DNA from: Coptis chinensis
Taxonomy: Eukaryota > Streptophyta > Magnoliopsida > Ranunculales > Ranunculaceae
Direction: 5' to 3'
DNA length: 64,000 nt
NCBI GenBank assembly: GCA_015680905.1
Contig: CM027382.1
Coordinates: 6,917,501-6,981,500, forward strand
The notes under the pieces are model-generated. The model was not told the DNA's origin and searched no databases. It worked only from the letters and a program-made list of their open reading frames with translations. Shown here one piece after another: positions 46,901-59,462 of this stretch (positions are counted from its first letter, which is position 1; every line of letters starts with the position of its first letter). The position numbers and the translations under genes are program-made.

Positions 46901-49900
46901 ATGAACTTAATTACATTGGGAAACACAACACTTGCAATTTGGATTTGTGTCAATGTGCTTTTGAGTGTGTTTCTCATTGTCTTCTAACTGGTGCTCAGGA
47001 AATTTTCGTGCCACTTGCTTGGTGATTTTAGGTTGATTTGGATATCAAGCAGAATTTATGGATGGTTCTGTGTTGAATATTTAGCAGTAATTTGATACCA
47101 TTATTATTTTCTCTAAAAATTTAAAATCTTTCATATTTTATATAGCAGTCCTTTCTCTTCTGAATTTCTGTTATTGAGTGCATATAAAATAGAAGTTTTG
47201 AACTAATAGTGGTGAACTTTATCTTGCATAATAATTTCTACTTATCTGGTTATGTTGTTTGGACAGAGGGCAGATGCATCCACTGACTGGAAGGAAGTTA
47301 CTTCTCCAGATGGAAGAAGGTGAGTGATATTCCATCTTTCATTTTTGGTCCAAAAATATATAAGATATATAAATTTTCTTCCGGTTTGGTAAGCTAGAAT
47401 TTAATCCCCATTTTGTCTTGTTCTGTCATCTTCCTTTTCTCCGCTGAAAAAAGAAAAAAAGAAAAAGAAGAAAATATAGAAGCATCTTAAACTCTTAAAG
47501 TGACGGTTTGGATTGTATTCATAAAAATCTGTGGTTTTAATATGTTGATACTTCCAGGTACTATTACAACAAGGTTACAAGACAATCTACATGGAGCATA
47601 CCTGATGAAATGAAGGTATTTAAGAAAATCTTAATGAGAGCAAATTGGCCTTCTTTCCTTAACCCCCGCTGTGCAAAGCGGTCTCTCTCTCTCTCTGATT
47701 GGAATTTGAAAATGCTTAGTTGGCTCGTGAACAAGTTGAAAGAGGGGATACTCAGCTTTGGCAGCCAGAAATTCCTGTTACTTCTCAAGTGCCAGTTTCT
47801 GTCACTGTCTCACCAGAGGAGACATCACCTATCTTATCTTCTGCAATATCTGCAGTATCAAGTCCAGTTCCTGTAGTACCTGTCGCTGCTGTTGTTGATC
47901 CACTCCAAGTTGTGACTTCTGGGCAACCATCCATTCCTATTGTACCTTCATCTGTATCAGGCAATGACATTGGAGCTAAATCTCCGTGGTAACTGTCTGT
48001 CCCTCACCTGCAGCTGAAAATGCTGGGGTTACTGCTGCTTTGGTCTACACAACTGCGACAAGGTATGCATTCACTGAGCTGAATTCATGTTCAATATTTA
48101 GTTGAGAACTTGAATTTTCCTTATTAGTAAGTCTTTCTATAAATTTATTATGCTTGCAGGACAATTTTGGAGGATGTTTCTCTTCAAGAAGCAGAAAAAT
48201 TTGGAAATGGAGTTTCTCTTCAGGATTTGGAGGTAAAACTACTTTCTAGGGTTTCATAATACTCATTATGTGTGCAGGTTTCATAATTTAGACTAGTCAT
48301 GTTTATAAAAGTCTCTGGATTTGTAATTGTATAGTTCTCACTGAAATTTATTTCTTTAATATCTTCTGCAGGAAGTGAAAAAGAGCATGGCTGTTGCTGG
48401 AAAAGTTAATGTTACTGCATTGGAGGAGAAAGCTGTTGAAGCTGAACCCTTAACTTATGCCACCAAGCAGGTGCATATTTGTGTTCTTATTGTACTTCTA
48501 GAGTTGTTCTAATGTTGTATGGCATGTAATGTAGTATCTACCCTGTCCCTTCAGGAGGCAAAAGATGCATTTAAAGCACTCTTGGAATCTGCTAATGTTG
48601 AATCTGACTGGAATTGGGAACAGGTAGCTTATTGTAGCCTTACTCGTTATTGTTTTCTTCCTCACTGAAGTGCTTTACATTGATATTGTAATAATTTCTC
48701 AGGCAATGAGAGTAATTATAAATGACAAAAGATACGGTGCTCTCAGAACACTTGGCGAGCGGAAGCAAACATTTACTGAGGTCTGTCTTTATAAGATTTT
48801 TTTTTCTGGTCAAGTCCTCTCTCTAGGATTAGTAATATATTCATAATGACATCAAGAATAAAGATAGCAATAAGCCGTTCGCAATTCACATATCTATCAG
48901 ATATCTTGGGACTGAATCCAACTTATGAAGTAATAGTAATGAAATCATAGTAAGAAATAATAAGAGTGCATATTGAGGCAATACCTGCTGTTGCTGCACC
49001 CAATTTTGATAATGGCGATATTAAGGACAGAAATCATATCTTTATAAATATCAGTGTTTGTATTGATATTGGCATTTAGCATGAGCGTAACAACGATGAG
49101 AAAGAATAATAAAGTGAAAAAATAGCAGTTATATTAACAATGTTAATAATGAGAATGGATGTCATGATAACATAAGTATTTTTAAACATCAAGGAATCCA
49201 ACTCAAAACCAATTGGTGATGAGTGGAGATGTTTAGGAACTTATATACTTTTATGCAAGGCTTTACATACCCCGTGTGGGACTAAACATCTCAACATGCC
49301 CCCTCAGGTGTGGCGTTATTTGACCCTGGCATGTGGACAACACATACTTGGGTGACGTGGAGTTAACAATGGAGCCAAACAAAATGTGCCCTCTCTGATA
49401 CCATGTTAAAAATCAAGGCATCCAAACTCAAAACCAATTGGTGATGAGTGGAGAGGCCTAGGAACTTATATACTTTTATGCAAGGCTTTACATATCCCAC
49501 GTGGGACTGAACATCTCAACATTAGTAAAGTAAGATTGTTATTATTAGTATAAGAGTGAAAGGTTTTGGCACTTTACAGTATTGGAGCCTATCTACTTTG
49601 TCTCTAGGGAGATTTCTAGCCCTTTACAGCAATGATATTTCAACAAAGTGATCAAAATTTTGTTTTGCCAATCAAACGACTTTAAAAAGTTATATTTACT
49701 AAACCAAATACTGTACCGTGTCTTCAATTGTTTCAGCCCTAACACCTACTATATTGTGTCTAGTATTTGGGCCAGAGGAAGAAACAAGAGGCTGAAGATA
49801 GGCGCATCAAACAGAAAAAGGCGCGGGAGGATTTCACAAAAATGTTGGAAGTAAGTATAATCCATTGCTTAGAGATGCATTTCTGTACCTTTACTGGACC

Positions 49901-52900
49901 TGATACAAGTTGCCTTTTCTTTTATTCATTCAACAGGAGTCCAGTGTTCTCACAGCAAACACAAAATGGAGGTTTATAACTTTTCCTCTGTACTATATAT
50001 TTACAAGTTGTCCCGTAGAGCTTGTAGTTGATGTAGTTACTCCATTATGATTTGGATACCAAGCTAGTTAGTGGTTCCTTTTAAGTCTTCTAAAATCCTT
50101 TGCTCTTTCCAGCAAAGCTATTGCAATCTTTGAGGACGATGAACGGTTAAATGCTGTTGAGCGAGTTAGAGATCGCGAGGATCTTTTTGAAAGCTATTTG
50201 GCAGAACTTAAGAAAAAGGTAAAATTTTACTGTAGTCATTGTGTGTTAGACACCAATGATCTTTATATATCATCATCACAATCCAATTTCTTTTCAGTTA
50301 CTTACAGCTAAATAATGTATTGTTTTATCTCCTATATAATAGCTGCATTCTGTTTGCTGTTTGAATTTGTTGCTCACTTGCACCTATCACTAAAAAATTC
50401 TTACAAGAGAAAATCAAACTTTCAACTTGAAATGGGCACAATAAGTATTGTGTATAAAAGCTTTTCAATAGTTATATTTACACTTGTACAGTGTAATGTG
50501 TAATTGCAAGCTAGCAACATGATGAGTTTTGAAAAAGAGAAGACATAACAGTTCAGTGGGGTTTTATGTACATAGTCAAAAGGTTTTGATAGAACTATCC
50601 TCGTTGGTTAGATATATTTTAATCCTTATGGTCGTGGAGGATATTTTCTCAGTGTTTTCTTATTAAAAACATTACTGTTTACTGTTTCCATTGTGGAATT
50701 CTGATGCAGGAGAAGGCAAAGGCACATGAGGAGCATAAAAGGAATATTAGGGAATACAAGCAGTTCCTGCAGTCCTGTGACTTCATTAAGGTACATGTAG
50801 AAAAAAAAAAGGGTTTTGGTTATACATACTGTACTATAGTAGAAATTGTGTGAACTGTGCTCCCATTGTGGAGCATGTGCTCACTCTATGTTAGGCGTGT
50901 ACTTTTGTTATGCATTGTTGTGCCTTTCTCAATCAGCTTGAACTTCTGTAGCAAAGTGTAGGTCGGGTTGAAGACTTAGGTTGGTAGGCATGGTTGTGCT
51001 TTTCTCTATCAGCTTGGGCTCTTGGAGTAGAGGAGTAGAGTGGTCTTTCATAGAACCTATCTACAATCTTTAGGTATTCATGTATTGTAATTGACCTTTC
51101 ATTTGCAGGCAAACAGCCAGTGGCGTAAAATTCAAGATCGCTTGGAGGAGGATGAGAGATGCTCGCGTCTGGAGAAACTTGACCGGCTGGATATATTCCA
51201 GGTTACTTTTCTCATATTACTACTTAGTACTTACCTTGTTACTTGAACCATCATTGACTTATGTATCATCTTGCAGGAGTATATAAATGAATTGGAGAAG
51301 GAAGAAGAAGAACAGAGGAAGTTACAAAAGGTACGTAAGAGAATGACATATCTTGATTGCGTTCTATTTTAATTGGCATATTGTTCATAATCATGTCTCC
51401 CTTCAAAAACATCCAGGAACAAATGAGGCGGGCTGAGCGAAATAATCGTGACGAGTTCCGTAAGTTGATGGAAGGACATGTTGGTGACGGAACTCTTACA
51501 GCAAAAACTCATTGGCGCGAATATCATGAGAAGGTAAGTCAACTCATGCTTTTAATGACTTTGAGAAAGACGAGGCTTTCTAAAAGTGTGGATCCTGATC
51601 AAGTTGCTATCGTGTGTCAGTGTCTAACTTCTTTTAACTTCAATAGTTTATTAATCACCTCTTGTGTCTTCATTTTTGGTTTCTAGGTTAAGGATTCACC
51701 GCAATATGTGGCGGCATCGTCAAACACCTCTGGTGCAACACCAAAAGTTTTGTTTGAAGATGTTACTGAAGATTTACAAAAACAGGTTGCTGTTTTGCAC
51801 TATTTTATACATTGATTGTTCACACATTATTTTTGGTATGGAACTTTATCTTGATTCCAAAAAGTGGTTACAGTTTTAACTTTTAACAAACTAGAATCAT
51901 CAAACTGTGGGATCATAGTAGAGAATAAGTGGGGTTTTTAATGGCTGGAGAGGGAGCACCTGTTGACAATGTTCCTTGTTGATCTCCTTGTAATTGTAGT
52001 ATTCTAGATATGCTTTTATTTTGTAAAACATCATGTCATGTCATGGAAAATAATTGAAGGAACGGGCGAGGAGCTGAGATCGGTGGGGGGTTTTTTTTCC
52101 CCTCGTATGATAGGGTTGTGATGCTCGAATGGAATTTTAACTCGAGCCCAACCGAAGACTTGAAAATGCCTACGCAAACCCCACCCTAACTCGAACCCAA
52201 CTTACGATTTGAAACAGTCAACCCAAGCCCGAACCCCTCGCGTCAAGTTTAATACATCGTGCTTGAGTTAAAACTGTCCAGTTGAATGGTGTAACCGAGT
52301 AATGTACCACATATACCAAATTTTTGCAACCATTGTACTGATTGCCTGAGATTTGTTTTGTTCTTGTGGACAAGTACTTTTTTTGAGGATTGCGGCGGCC
52401 TAATTCTTTGATTACTATGCAGTATCATGATGACAAGGCACGAATAAAAGAAGCTATAAAGTTGAGAAAGGTAATGTCTTGGGAACATGTTATAGTAAAC
52501 ATTTTAAATCAGTACAGGTACTTACACTTTGTTTGAATTTAGATTACCATGACATCTACATGGACCCTTGAAGACCTGAAGACTGCTATTGCTGAGGAGT
52601 TGTCTTCGTCATCAGTGTCAGATATTAATTTAGAGGTCGGTGCTTGTTCTTTGATAAGTTAATAGCGAAGTTTCTTTAATTGTGACTTTTGAGTAGGTTT
52701 TCGTTGATGTGTTCAAGCAGGCAATGTAGTTAAAACTTAGAAGTAGTCCATTTAAGAAACCCTGTGGATTTTCTTTTGCCTGATCGGTGGTTCCTGAAAG
52801 AAAAATGGAAATTGGTATATCTTAAATGAATTTGCTCCTGAAACAATGACGATACCAAAAAGGATAATTGGTATTTGGCTCATGAAGCAATGACGATACC

Positions 52901-55700
52901 AAAAAGGATAATTGGTATTTGGCTCATGAAGCAATGACGATACTAGTAATGTATATAACATTATGAGGTCACCAGCTGCATAAACTATAATTGACGCCAA
53001 TTGGATGGTTCAGTATTTTGTATATTTCGTCTGTGGTAATTGATGTTCACTATAATATTCTTATTTCTTCCACCATTAATGTTTGATTCGATGAAAACAG
53101 AAGAACTTGGAGTTTCCCCACCTTCCACCAAGTTTACTAGGAGTGCTCCCAGCTTCCGTTATACATAATGCATTTTGAAAACATCCACTTGTCTTGTGGT
53201 TAGCCGAAACTTTGATGCTAAAAGTGTTTTTGCACTTGCAAACTCACATCATGTTGAAGAGCTTATATCCTATGTTGCTGGTGACAGCCCTTTATATATC
53301 CTTGGTTTTGCTCTTAACATTTGTGATCTTGTTGACAATTCCTTTGCAGCTTGTCTTCAATGAATTGCTAGAAAGGGTAAGGGAGAAGGAGGAAAAGAAG
53401 CTAAAAAGCGACAAAATCTAGCAGATAATTTCTCTCACTTATTATCCTCCATCAAGGTATAGTAAGTCTAGATTACGACACAGTCTTTGTCAACCTTTGC
53501 AGTACTTGGTCAAACATCCTTCAATTATTTTGTCTTTTTAGGAAATAAATTCAACTTCAACGTGGGATGATTGCAAACCACTTTTTGAAGACAGCCAAGA
53601 GTACAGGTGCTACTTATCAATTTTTCAAAATTAATCACCTTTGGTCAATAAACTGTTTGTCTGATAAAGAGAAGATTCTTAGAACTTCCCAAGTTGTAAT
53701 AAGTTGTTGGCAAAATTTTTTATAGATCTATGGTGGAAGAGAGCTTTAAGAAGGATGTCTTTGAAGAATATATTACACATTTGCAGGAGAAGGCTAAAGA
53801 GAAGGAACGCAAGCGAATGGAAGAAAAGGTACTAATTTGGTTCGTCTCATTGTGCCTTGTGTGTATGTCATACGGCCCAGCATAGTAGTGCTAGTGCAAT
53901 ATGATACTGTACCATGAAAATAGCAAATAACTGCAAAAACAAATTGATCCTAAAGGGTGTGCTTGGTATAAAAGAAAATATAACAAAAGTGGGTTCAGCA
54001 AAATAGGATTTAATTAGTGTCTTTTGAGGGTTTTGGTTATGTTTTGTTTGGTGTCCCGCCTAAAATAAATTATCCCTGACGATGCAAATTCAAAAGAAAC
54101 CTTACGGCCAATGTCAATTTCACTTTGTCTTCTAGCACTCCTTCAGACCCCGTCGTTTAGCATAAATGTGTACAAGATTTGGTCATGTATCTCTTGGTTT
54201 GTATCAACCGCAGCTTAAGTTGCAATACTCATTTTTTTCTTAAATGAATAATATTTTGACAGGTTCAGGATTTTAAGTTTCGTCAGTTTTTCTTATGTAA
54301 TTAAAATTAAGAAAGATATGCAACTTAGTGTCATTTTGCAGTGTACAAAGCAATTATGGATATGGTTACACCAGTTCAAACCTTAAAAGTTTGTATTAAG
54401 ATGTTTATGTTGTGTCGTGGTGTCCAATGAAGGAACTTCTGAAATAGTTGTGCATCTGCTACGTAGCATTTGCTCAGTGTGTGAGTGAAAATGAGTATGT
54501 TGCAGGAAAGCAGAGCAAGCATACTCCTGTATATGTTAACCCTACATTTTTGCATGCTGTGTCATTAAGAAAACCATTTCTGCATGCTGTGAAAATGAGT
54601 ATGTTGCAGGAAAGCAGAGGAGCAGGCCTACTCCCGTATATGTTAACGTACATTTCTGCATGCTGTGTCATTAAGAAAACCTTTTTGTTAACTGATTTTT
54701 CCCCCTGGGGAATGTGACAGATACTAGGATCTTTAGTTGGATATTGGTCCCTTCTGTGTTTTGAAAGGTTTGCAGTACCTAAATAGACTTCTCGATCTCT
54801 GAAGGAAAACATAAAGAGACTTCTTGGTCACTTAAGAACACTTTAGTTGTCCATAATTGCTTCTGCAAATGCATAAACTACTGGGAAACAGACAGAAAGG
54901 ACACAAAAACGAGAAAACTCATAGTATAGGTTTTCTGACTTGAGTTTTAGTGTAGGTTGGACAAAAGGTGTACATGATAAGATCATATCACATAATCTAA
55001 TTATATACTAGGCAAGTTGAGTTCTTTCTTCCAAATAATTTAAAACTCTAGTGTTGAAGACCATCTTGTTATTCAAGCAATTACTGCCCTTGTGTCTTTT
55101 GGCCATCCATTTCTGATGATGACGTACTTACCAACATAAAATAAAGAGAGAAAATTCTGACTGTTTGTTATTCATTATGTCTTGCAGGAAAAAAAGGAAA
55201 AAGAGAGAGGGGAAAGAGAGAGAAGAAAGGAAAAAGATAGAAAGGAGAAGGAGAGAGAACATGGAAGGGATAAAGGGGAAGAGCGATCTAAGAAGGTTGA
55301 AACAGTGAGTGGAAATGCTGATGTGAAAGATGTGAGGAAAAGGGAAAAGGAAAAAGATAGAAAACACCGAAAACGGCGTCAAAATGAAGGGGATGACATT
55401 AGCTCTGGAAGAGAGGAGAAAGAGGATATTAAGAAGTCACATAGACATAAAAGTGATGGAAAAAAATCAAGGAAGGTAAACCAAGCTGCTTCTTGTTCTT
55501 GGGTGCAAAAGTGTCTTGGTGTCTTTTTAATTTGATAGGTTTTGACATATCTTTTGGTATCTGGGCAGCATGTAAATTCCAATGAATCAGATAGTGAAAG
55601 CAGGCATAAAAGACATAAGAGAGAGCACCGGCATCATAGAAATGGTGCTTATGATGATTTTGAAGATGGGGAACTTGGAGAAGACGGGGAGATACGGTAG
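43998..55700 (+). CDS. PRP40A: PRP40-type pre-mRNA splicing factor (WW and FF domains), 28 coding exons, two frameshifts
   Basis: PRP40 is a U1 snRNP-associated factor that helps define introns and binds RNA polymerase II's tail. Exons, all GT/AG: 43998-44030, 44126-44194, 44289-44627, 44719-44901, 44970-45046, 45280-45349, 47267-47319, 47558-47615, 47720-48062, 48160-48232, 48372-48470, 48555-48623, 48703-48780, 49764-49850, 49937-49971, 50113-50218, 50710-50790, 51109-51201, 51277-51330, 51417-51533, 51687-51785, 52423-52470, 52543-52635, 53350-53456, 53542-53606, 53726-53828, 55188-55475, 55569-55700. Gln/Pro-rich N-terminus; WW1 (Trp224, Trp246), WW2 (Trp265, Trp287); FF repeats from exon 12 ([42 protein letters not shown]); charged Lys/Glu/Arg tail. 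Exons 9 and 24 are each one base short, shifting frame near 47986 and 53394. Otherwise about 1,017 residues. Confidence 0.92.
45350..47266 (+). other. Intron 6 of the PRP40-type gene with a 90-94-bp tandem repeat
   Basis: The intron has no recognised gene. From about 46626 a unit beginning GTGAGAATAATGTGGATGAG is present in three copies (starts about 46626, 46716 and 46809), the last diverged. Confidence 0.7.
49176..49521 (-). mobile_element. TRIM-type miniature LTR retrotransposon in a PRP40 intron
   Basis: Two direct repeats of about 118-121 bp (49176-49296 and 49404-49521) flank only about 107 bases. The right one starts TGTTAAAAATCAAGG and both end CATCTCAACA. Next to the right repeat, on the minus strand, TGGTATCAGAGAG (PBS for initiator tRNA-Met) adjoins the LTR. 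Next to the left repeat, CCTGAGGGGGCA on the minus strand is a polypurine tract. There is no coding capacity. The first bases of the left LTR are degraded, and flanking TAAGT/TTAGT match at only four of five positions. Confidence 0.85.
52840..52943. repeat. 44-bp tandem repeat in a PRP40 intron
   Basis: Units 52840-52883 and 52884-52927 differ at one position and are followed by a 16-base partial copy (52928-52943). It lies between exons 23 and 24. Confidence 0.92.
53829..55187 (+). other. Intron 26 of the PRP40-type gene with a ~104-bp tandem duplication
   Basis: The unit beginning GTGAAAATGAGTATGTTGCA occurs at 54485-54588 and again at 54589-about 54690 with small insertions. No gene is seen in the intron. 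Confidence 0.75.
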
Positions 55701-58700
55701 TTCTCCTGTAACTTATCCTTCCCGACTCGTTGTTTCTTTTTTTGGGTTCGTCTTTTTATCTTTTCGATAGGCAAGATATCTGTGACACAGTATTAGTTCT
55801 AAATTCTAAAAATTTCCTGATAGTAAGAAATTATACATGACCATTGTTTTATTAGTTTTATTGACTGTTGTATTTCTTAATGTCAACCATATTAGACTAG
55901 AATGTTGTTGTTTTATTGATTGTCCTTGAGTTTGAAAAGACATATATCTAAAGAGGGACATATAAGAAAAAAGGAATGGAAGTGAGTTTCTTGGTTGTTA
56001 CCTTACAGTTTGCTTCTACGTAATGTTCGAATCAGAAATTACTGTTTAAATGCTATTTAATCACATAGGTTTGTACATGGGTCTTATTGAATGCTAGGTG
56101 TTAGTCTTCTTATTTTGTACTTGCTCTTACAATTAGTCCCTCTCTATTTCGTGGTACATTATGCAGTATATATTACTTAATCTGACTGTAATTTAAATTT
56201 GTACCTGCTTTAAGATCAAACATTTGATTAGGAACAAGAGATGAGCCGAAGGAATGGACTTCAACACATATTTTAAAACCAGCTGTAGGTGGACCATTAA
56301 GGCATCAACTAATGAATTTTGCTTAGGAAAGAAGCCCTTTTGTGCTTTTTAATGAGCATTTTGTTTATAAATAATATGAGCTTCATAAATATGCTAACAC
56401 TAACCTTTTCCTTTCCTGTGCCCTACATCCGTACACCTTTGTATTAGGACAATAAACATGATATCCTACTTGCAAAAATTCTGTGTCTGTATTTAGTCAG
56501 AAAATGAGCAAAGAACAGTCATAGCATTGAGCACAAAGTCCAATCATTGGCGTTGGGCTTGTTAGACTTATATAGGCTTACACGACATTCGACAAGATAT
56601 CTTCTTCTCAATTCTAGTCAACACAGAATAATGTTTTTTTCCCGCCTGTGTTCTTTTAGCTTCCACATCGTTCTTTCTGCCAACGAATAATGAGTTTAGT
56701 AGTTCAAGTTTTGTAAGTTTTCAGAAGTCTTCGATACAACGGTCTGTTTTTCATTCATCCAGGATTCCAGGTCTTTTGACGAAATTTTGTTTGTTATAAT
56801 CATAGAACAAAAACGCATAAAACTTGCCCACAGCTGCTGTTTATTTTGAAAGAATAAAATATATATTTGATAATTTTGGCTCTAAAATCTCAACATGCCA
56901 ATTTTTTCTGCCAGTGTCCACATATAGACAGATGGTGTTATCTGGCCATTTGAAGTTTCAAAGCGTGTTTTATTAATTGTTCAAGTTGCTAAATGATTAT
57001 CTTCTTTATTTGCAAGTCTCTGTAAGTTTTCTCTTCTATTATGATGTAACAAACGTACGATAACAAATTATTGTAAACCCCATTTTAAGTATAATTTTCG
57101 AGGCAGGCTTTCTCTTGAACAAACGGAATATGTCTGGTCGTGGGAAGCTTATATAGTGTTTTGAACAGTTTTTAAATTTGCTCTTATTAATTTGTTCAAT
57201 GGACGATATTATATAAGCTGTATAAAACACTATATAAGTTGCTCAAGAAACTAAATAACATGTCCCTTAAGAGAAAACTTGATTTTCTAGGAGAGAAGAT
57301 AGTACAAGTCCCATTTGGATCATCTTTGTGAAAAAGGTACTACTTTCGAGTAAACTCCATAATGGAAATTTGGTAATTTCCCTCTAATCCCTTTACAGTT
57401 CTGTGATGTCTATGTTATTGTGTTTTGTGCCAGACCTTGCCGCATATCTTATATTGTGTGATTTTGTTTTGGTGTAAATACATAGTACCTGTGATTTTTA
57501 ATCCAATGTACCCAATAGGAAGTAGGATGCTGATTTCATCCCATATAACAATGGTGAAAACTTTCGGATTTCAACTGTGATCAAGCTATTGTTTGGAATA
57601 ATAAATGGAGTGGAGGGCGCCACAATGGGGGATTACCAGTGCAAGGTGAGTGTAATTTCTATTTATGTGAAGGCTTGGTGTTCTGTTTACAGCTACTATA
57701 GAGTAACGAAAAATTGGTGATGCTAAATTGCTAATATCAACATAACGTCCTTGACTCCTTGCTATATCTAGTTATAGATACTTGGTTTTATTTGCATCAT
57801 CTTCATTTGGTATTATTAAGTAGATAACCAAAGCCCTCCCTCAATTCCTCAAATCATCAAATATTAGGAGACGTTTGGTGACATTCAAGTATAATATTTG
57901 ATCTGAACTGAATTGAAAAGTAATGTTTTGTGAACAGTTAAAATGTTCTTATGTGTGTATCTAAATGTTCTTAGAAGTTGCTTCAAAACTGACTTAATTT
58001 CCCGTCCCTGAATACCAGCAATTTATTGCTGGTGGTTGCTAAACACCTTGAATCTTATAATCTTGATTTAAGCTGTAGGTTTTGACACAGTCTCTTAGTT
58101 GAGTACTCCTCTTAGACTCTTAGTTAATATTTCGTTAAATTTGTTAAATATCACGTGGAGAACTTCGCAACTAAAAAAAAAAAAAAAAAAAAACACTAGA
58201 GGGAATTGTTTTCATAAATATATTAAAAAAACATGGCCAATATCGTCGTTAGCATAAACTTGTAAAAGTCTAGAATGTTAATAGCAATTTCTTGGGGGCT
58301 TGGGCTAACGGACTGCAAAAGAAAGAGTGTAAGGCCCTTGTTAATCGCAGTTTATACTTCCCACCAAATGCTTTTTCGTTCAATGGATTGTTAGAGCCAG
58401 GTGTGCATTTTGGATTTAAGCTGGTATACAAATCACTACATTTGCTTACACGTAATAACTTTGGGTGCTCGAAGTCTGAACAAGGAAACTGTGCGCTACT
58501 CCAAATGTAGCAAAGTTAACGAAAAAATCGATCACCTGTCGTGATTTTGTCAGCTGTTTTGGTAGCAAATCCCGTCTCTGTGTTGCACCTGTTTGGTAGT
58601 GTGGTGCTGCTAGAATGGATCGGAAAATACTGCAAACAACATTAGGAAAGTTTGAAGACTATTGGAAGCTGTTGCAAATGAATTAGAACGTCACAACTCA

Positions 58701-58962
58701 CAACATTCGATATGGGAGAACAATGTTTAGAAATTAGCCTTTGAATTTGCACTTGAGCCGTACGATTTTGGCTCATAATCATGGAGAAAAAAGTGTTGCA
58801 AGGTCGAAAGGAAAACCCAATTTTTTATTTGTTTTAATAATGTGGAAAATCTGATCGCCACCTTGGATGGTGGGATTATGTAATCCGCGTGCGCACTAGG
58901 CTTTGGTTACTACAAATGAACAATTTTTCGTAAATCTTTTAGAGTTTGCACAGCTTCTCACC
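55701..58962. other. 3' flank of the PRP40-type gene and intergenic DNA
   Basis: No protein family is recognised. 57140-57235 has a short inverted structure around GCTTATATAGTGTTTT and AAAACACTATATAAG. A 21-base A run lies at about 58172-58192. A 72-codon open stretch at 58292-58510 lacks an ATG start and a family match, so I leave it uncalled. Confidence 0.45.
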
Positions 58963-59020
58963 AGAGCTACCTTCCTAATTGATTATCGAAAAAAAAAAAA
59001 AAAAAGAGCTACCTTCCTAA
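58963..59020 (+). mobile_element. Tiny poly-A retroposed insert with a 16-bp target duplication
   Basis: AGAGCTACCTTCCTAA occurs at 58963-58978 and identically at 59005-59020. Between them is a 26-base insert, TTGATTATCG followed by 16 A residues. A poly-A insert bounded by a long perfect duplication is the signature of target-primed reverse transcription, here an extremely 5'-truncated LINE or SINE copy. Confidence 0.8.
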
Positions 59021-59459
59021 GGGCATCTCCAATGGGGGTGTAAAATTACACTTCCACGTAGGTGCCATTAGAATTTTACACCTCTAATTGTATAGTATTG
59101 TATATCTTATAAATATCCACATTCTATACTCTCCAATGGAAAAGTATAAAAAAAAAAAGATTTTAAACTCGGACGACGTCCCTCTTTAATTTAAACTGGG
59201 AGTCCAAGTTAAAAAATTATTTTAGAATTAGAAAGGGACGTTACTCCAAGTGACGTCCGAAAATTATTTCATTCAGACCTCAGTTCGAGTGTCGCCCGGA
59301 TTTTTTATTAACTAATAGCGAGAGGGGAAATTTCCCACCATCTCTATTAGCTAATACACTATTACTTACGGTATATCACCCCATTGGAAGGGAGTTTTTT
59401 GATATTTGGAGTGTAAAATTTTCCACTCTATACGGTTTACACCCCCATTGGAGATGCCC
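59021..59459. mobile_element. Tourist-like (PIF/Harbinger) MITE, 439 bp
   Basis: Perfect inverted termini begin GGGCATCTCCAATGGGGGTG and extend a few bases further (59021-59044 and 59436-59459). The target duplication is TAA (59018-59020 and 59460-59462), as expected for PIF/Harbinger. The arms are partly complementary internally (GGACGACGTCC and GACGTCC motifs). There is no coding capacity. Confidence 0.9.
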
Positions 59460-59462
59460 TAA

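Noticed and set aside
55128-55382. Minus-strand open frame rich in Phe, Ser and Leu
   Set aside because: It is the reverse reading of the Lys/Glu/Arg-rich PRP40 exon 27 (55188-55475) and has no independent support.
58292-58510. 72-codon open frame containing NAFSFNGLLEPGVHFGFK
   Set aside because: It looks mildly protein-like but has no ATG start and I could not link it to a family or neighbouring exon.
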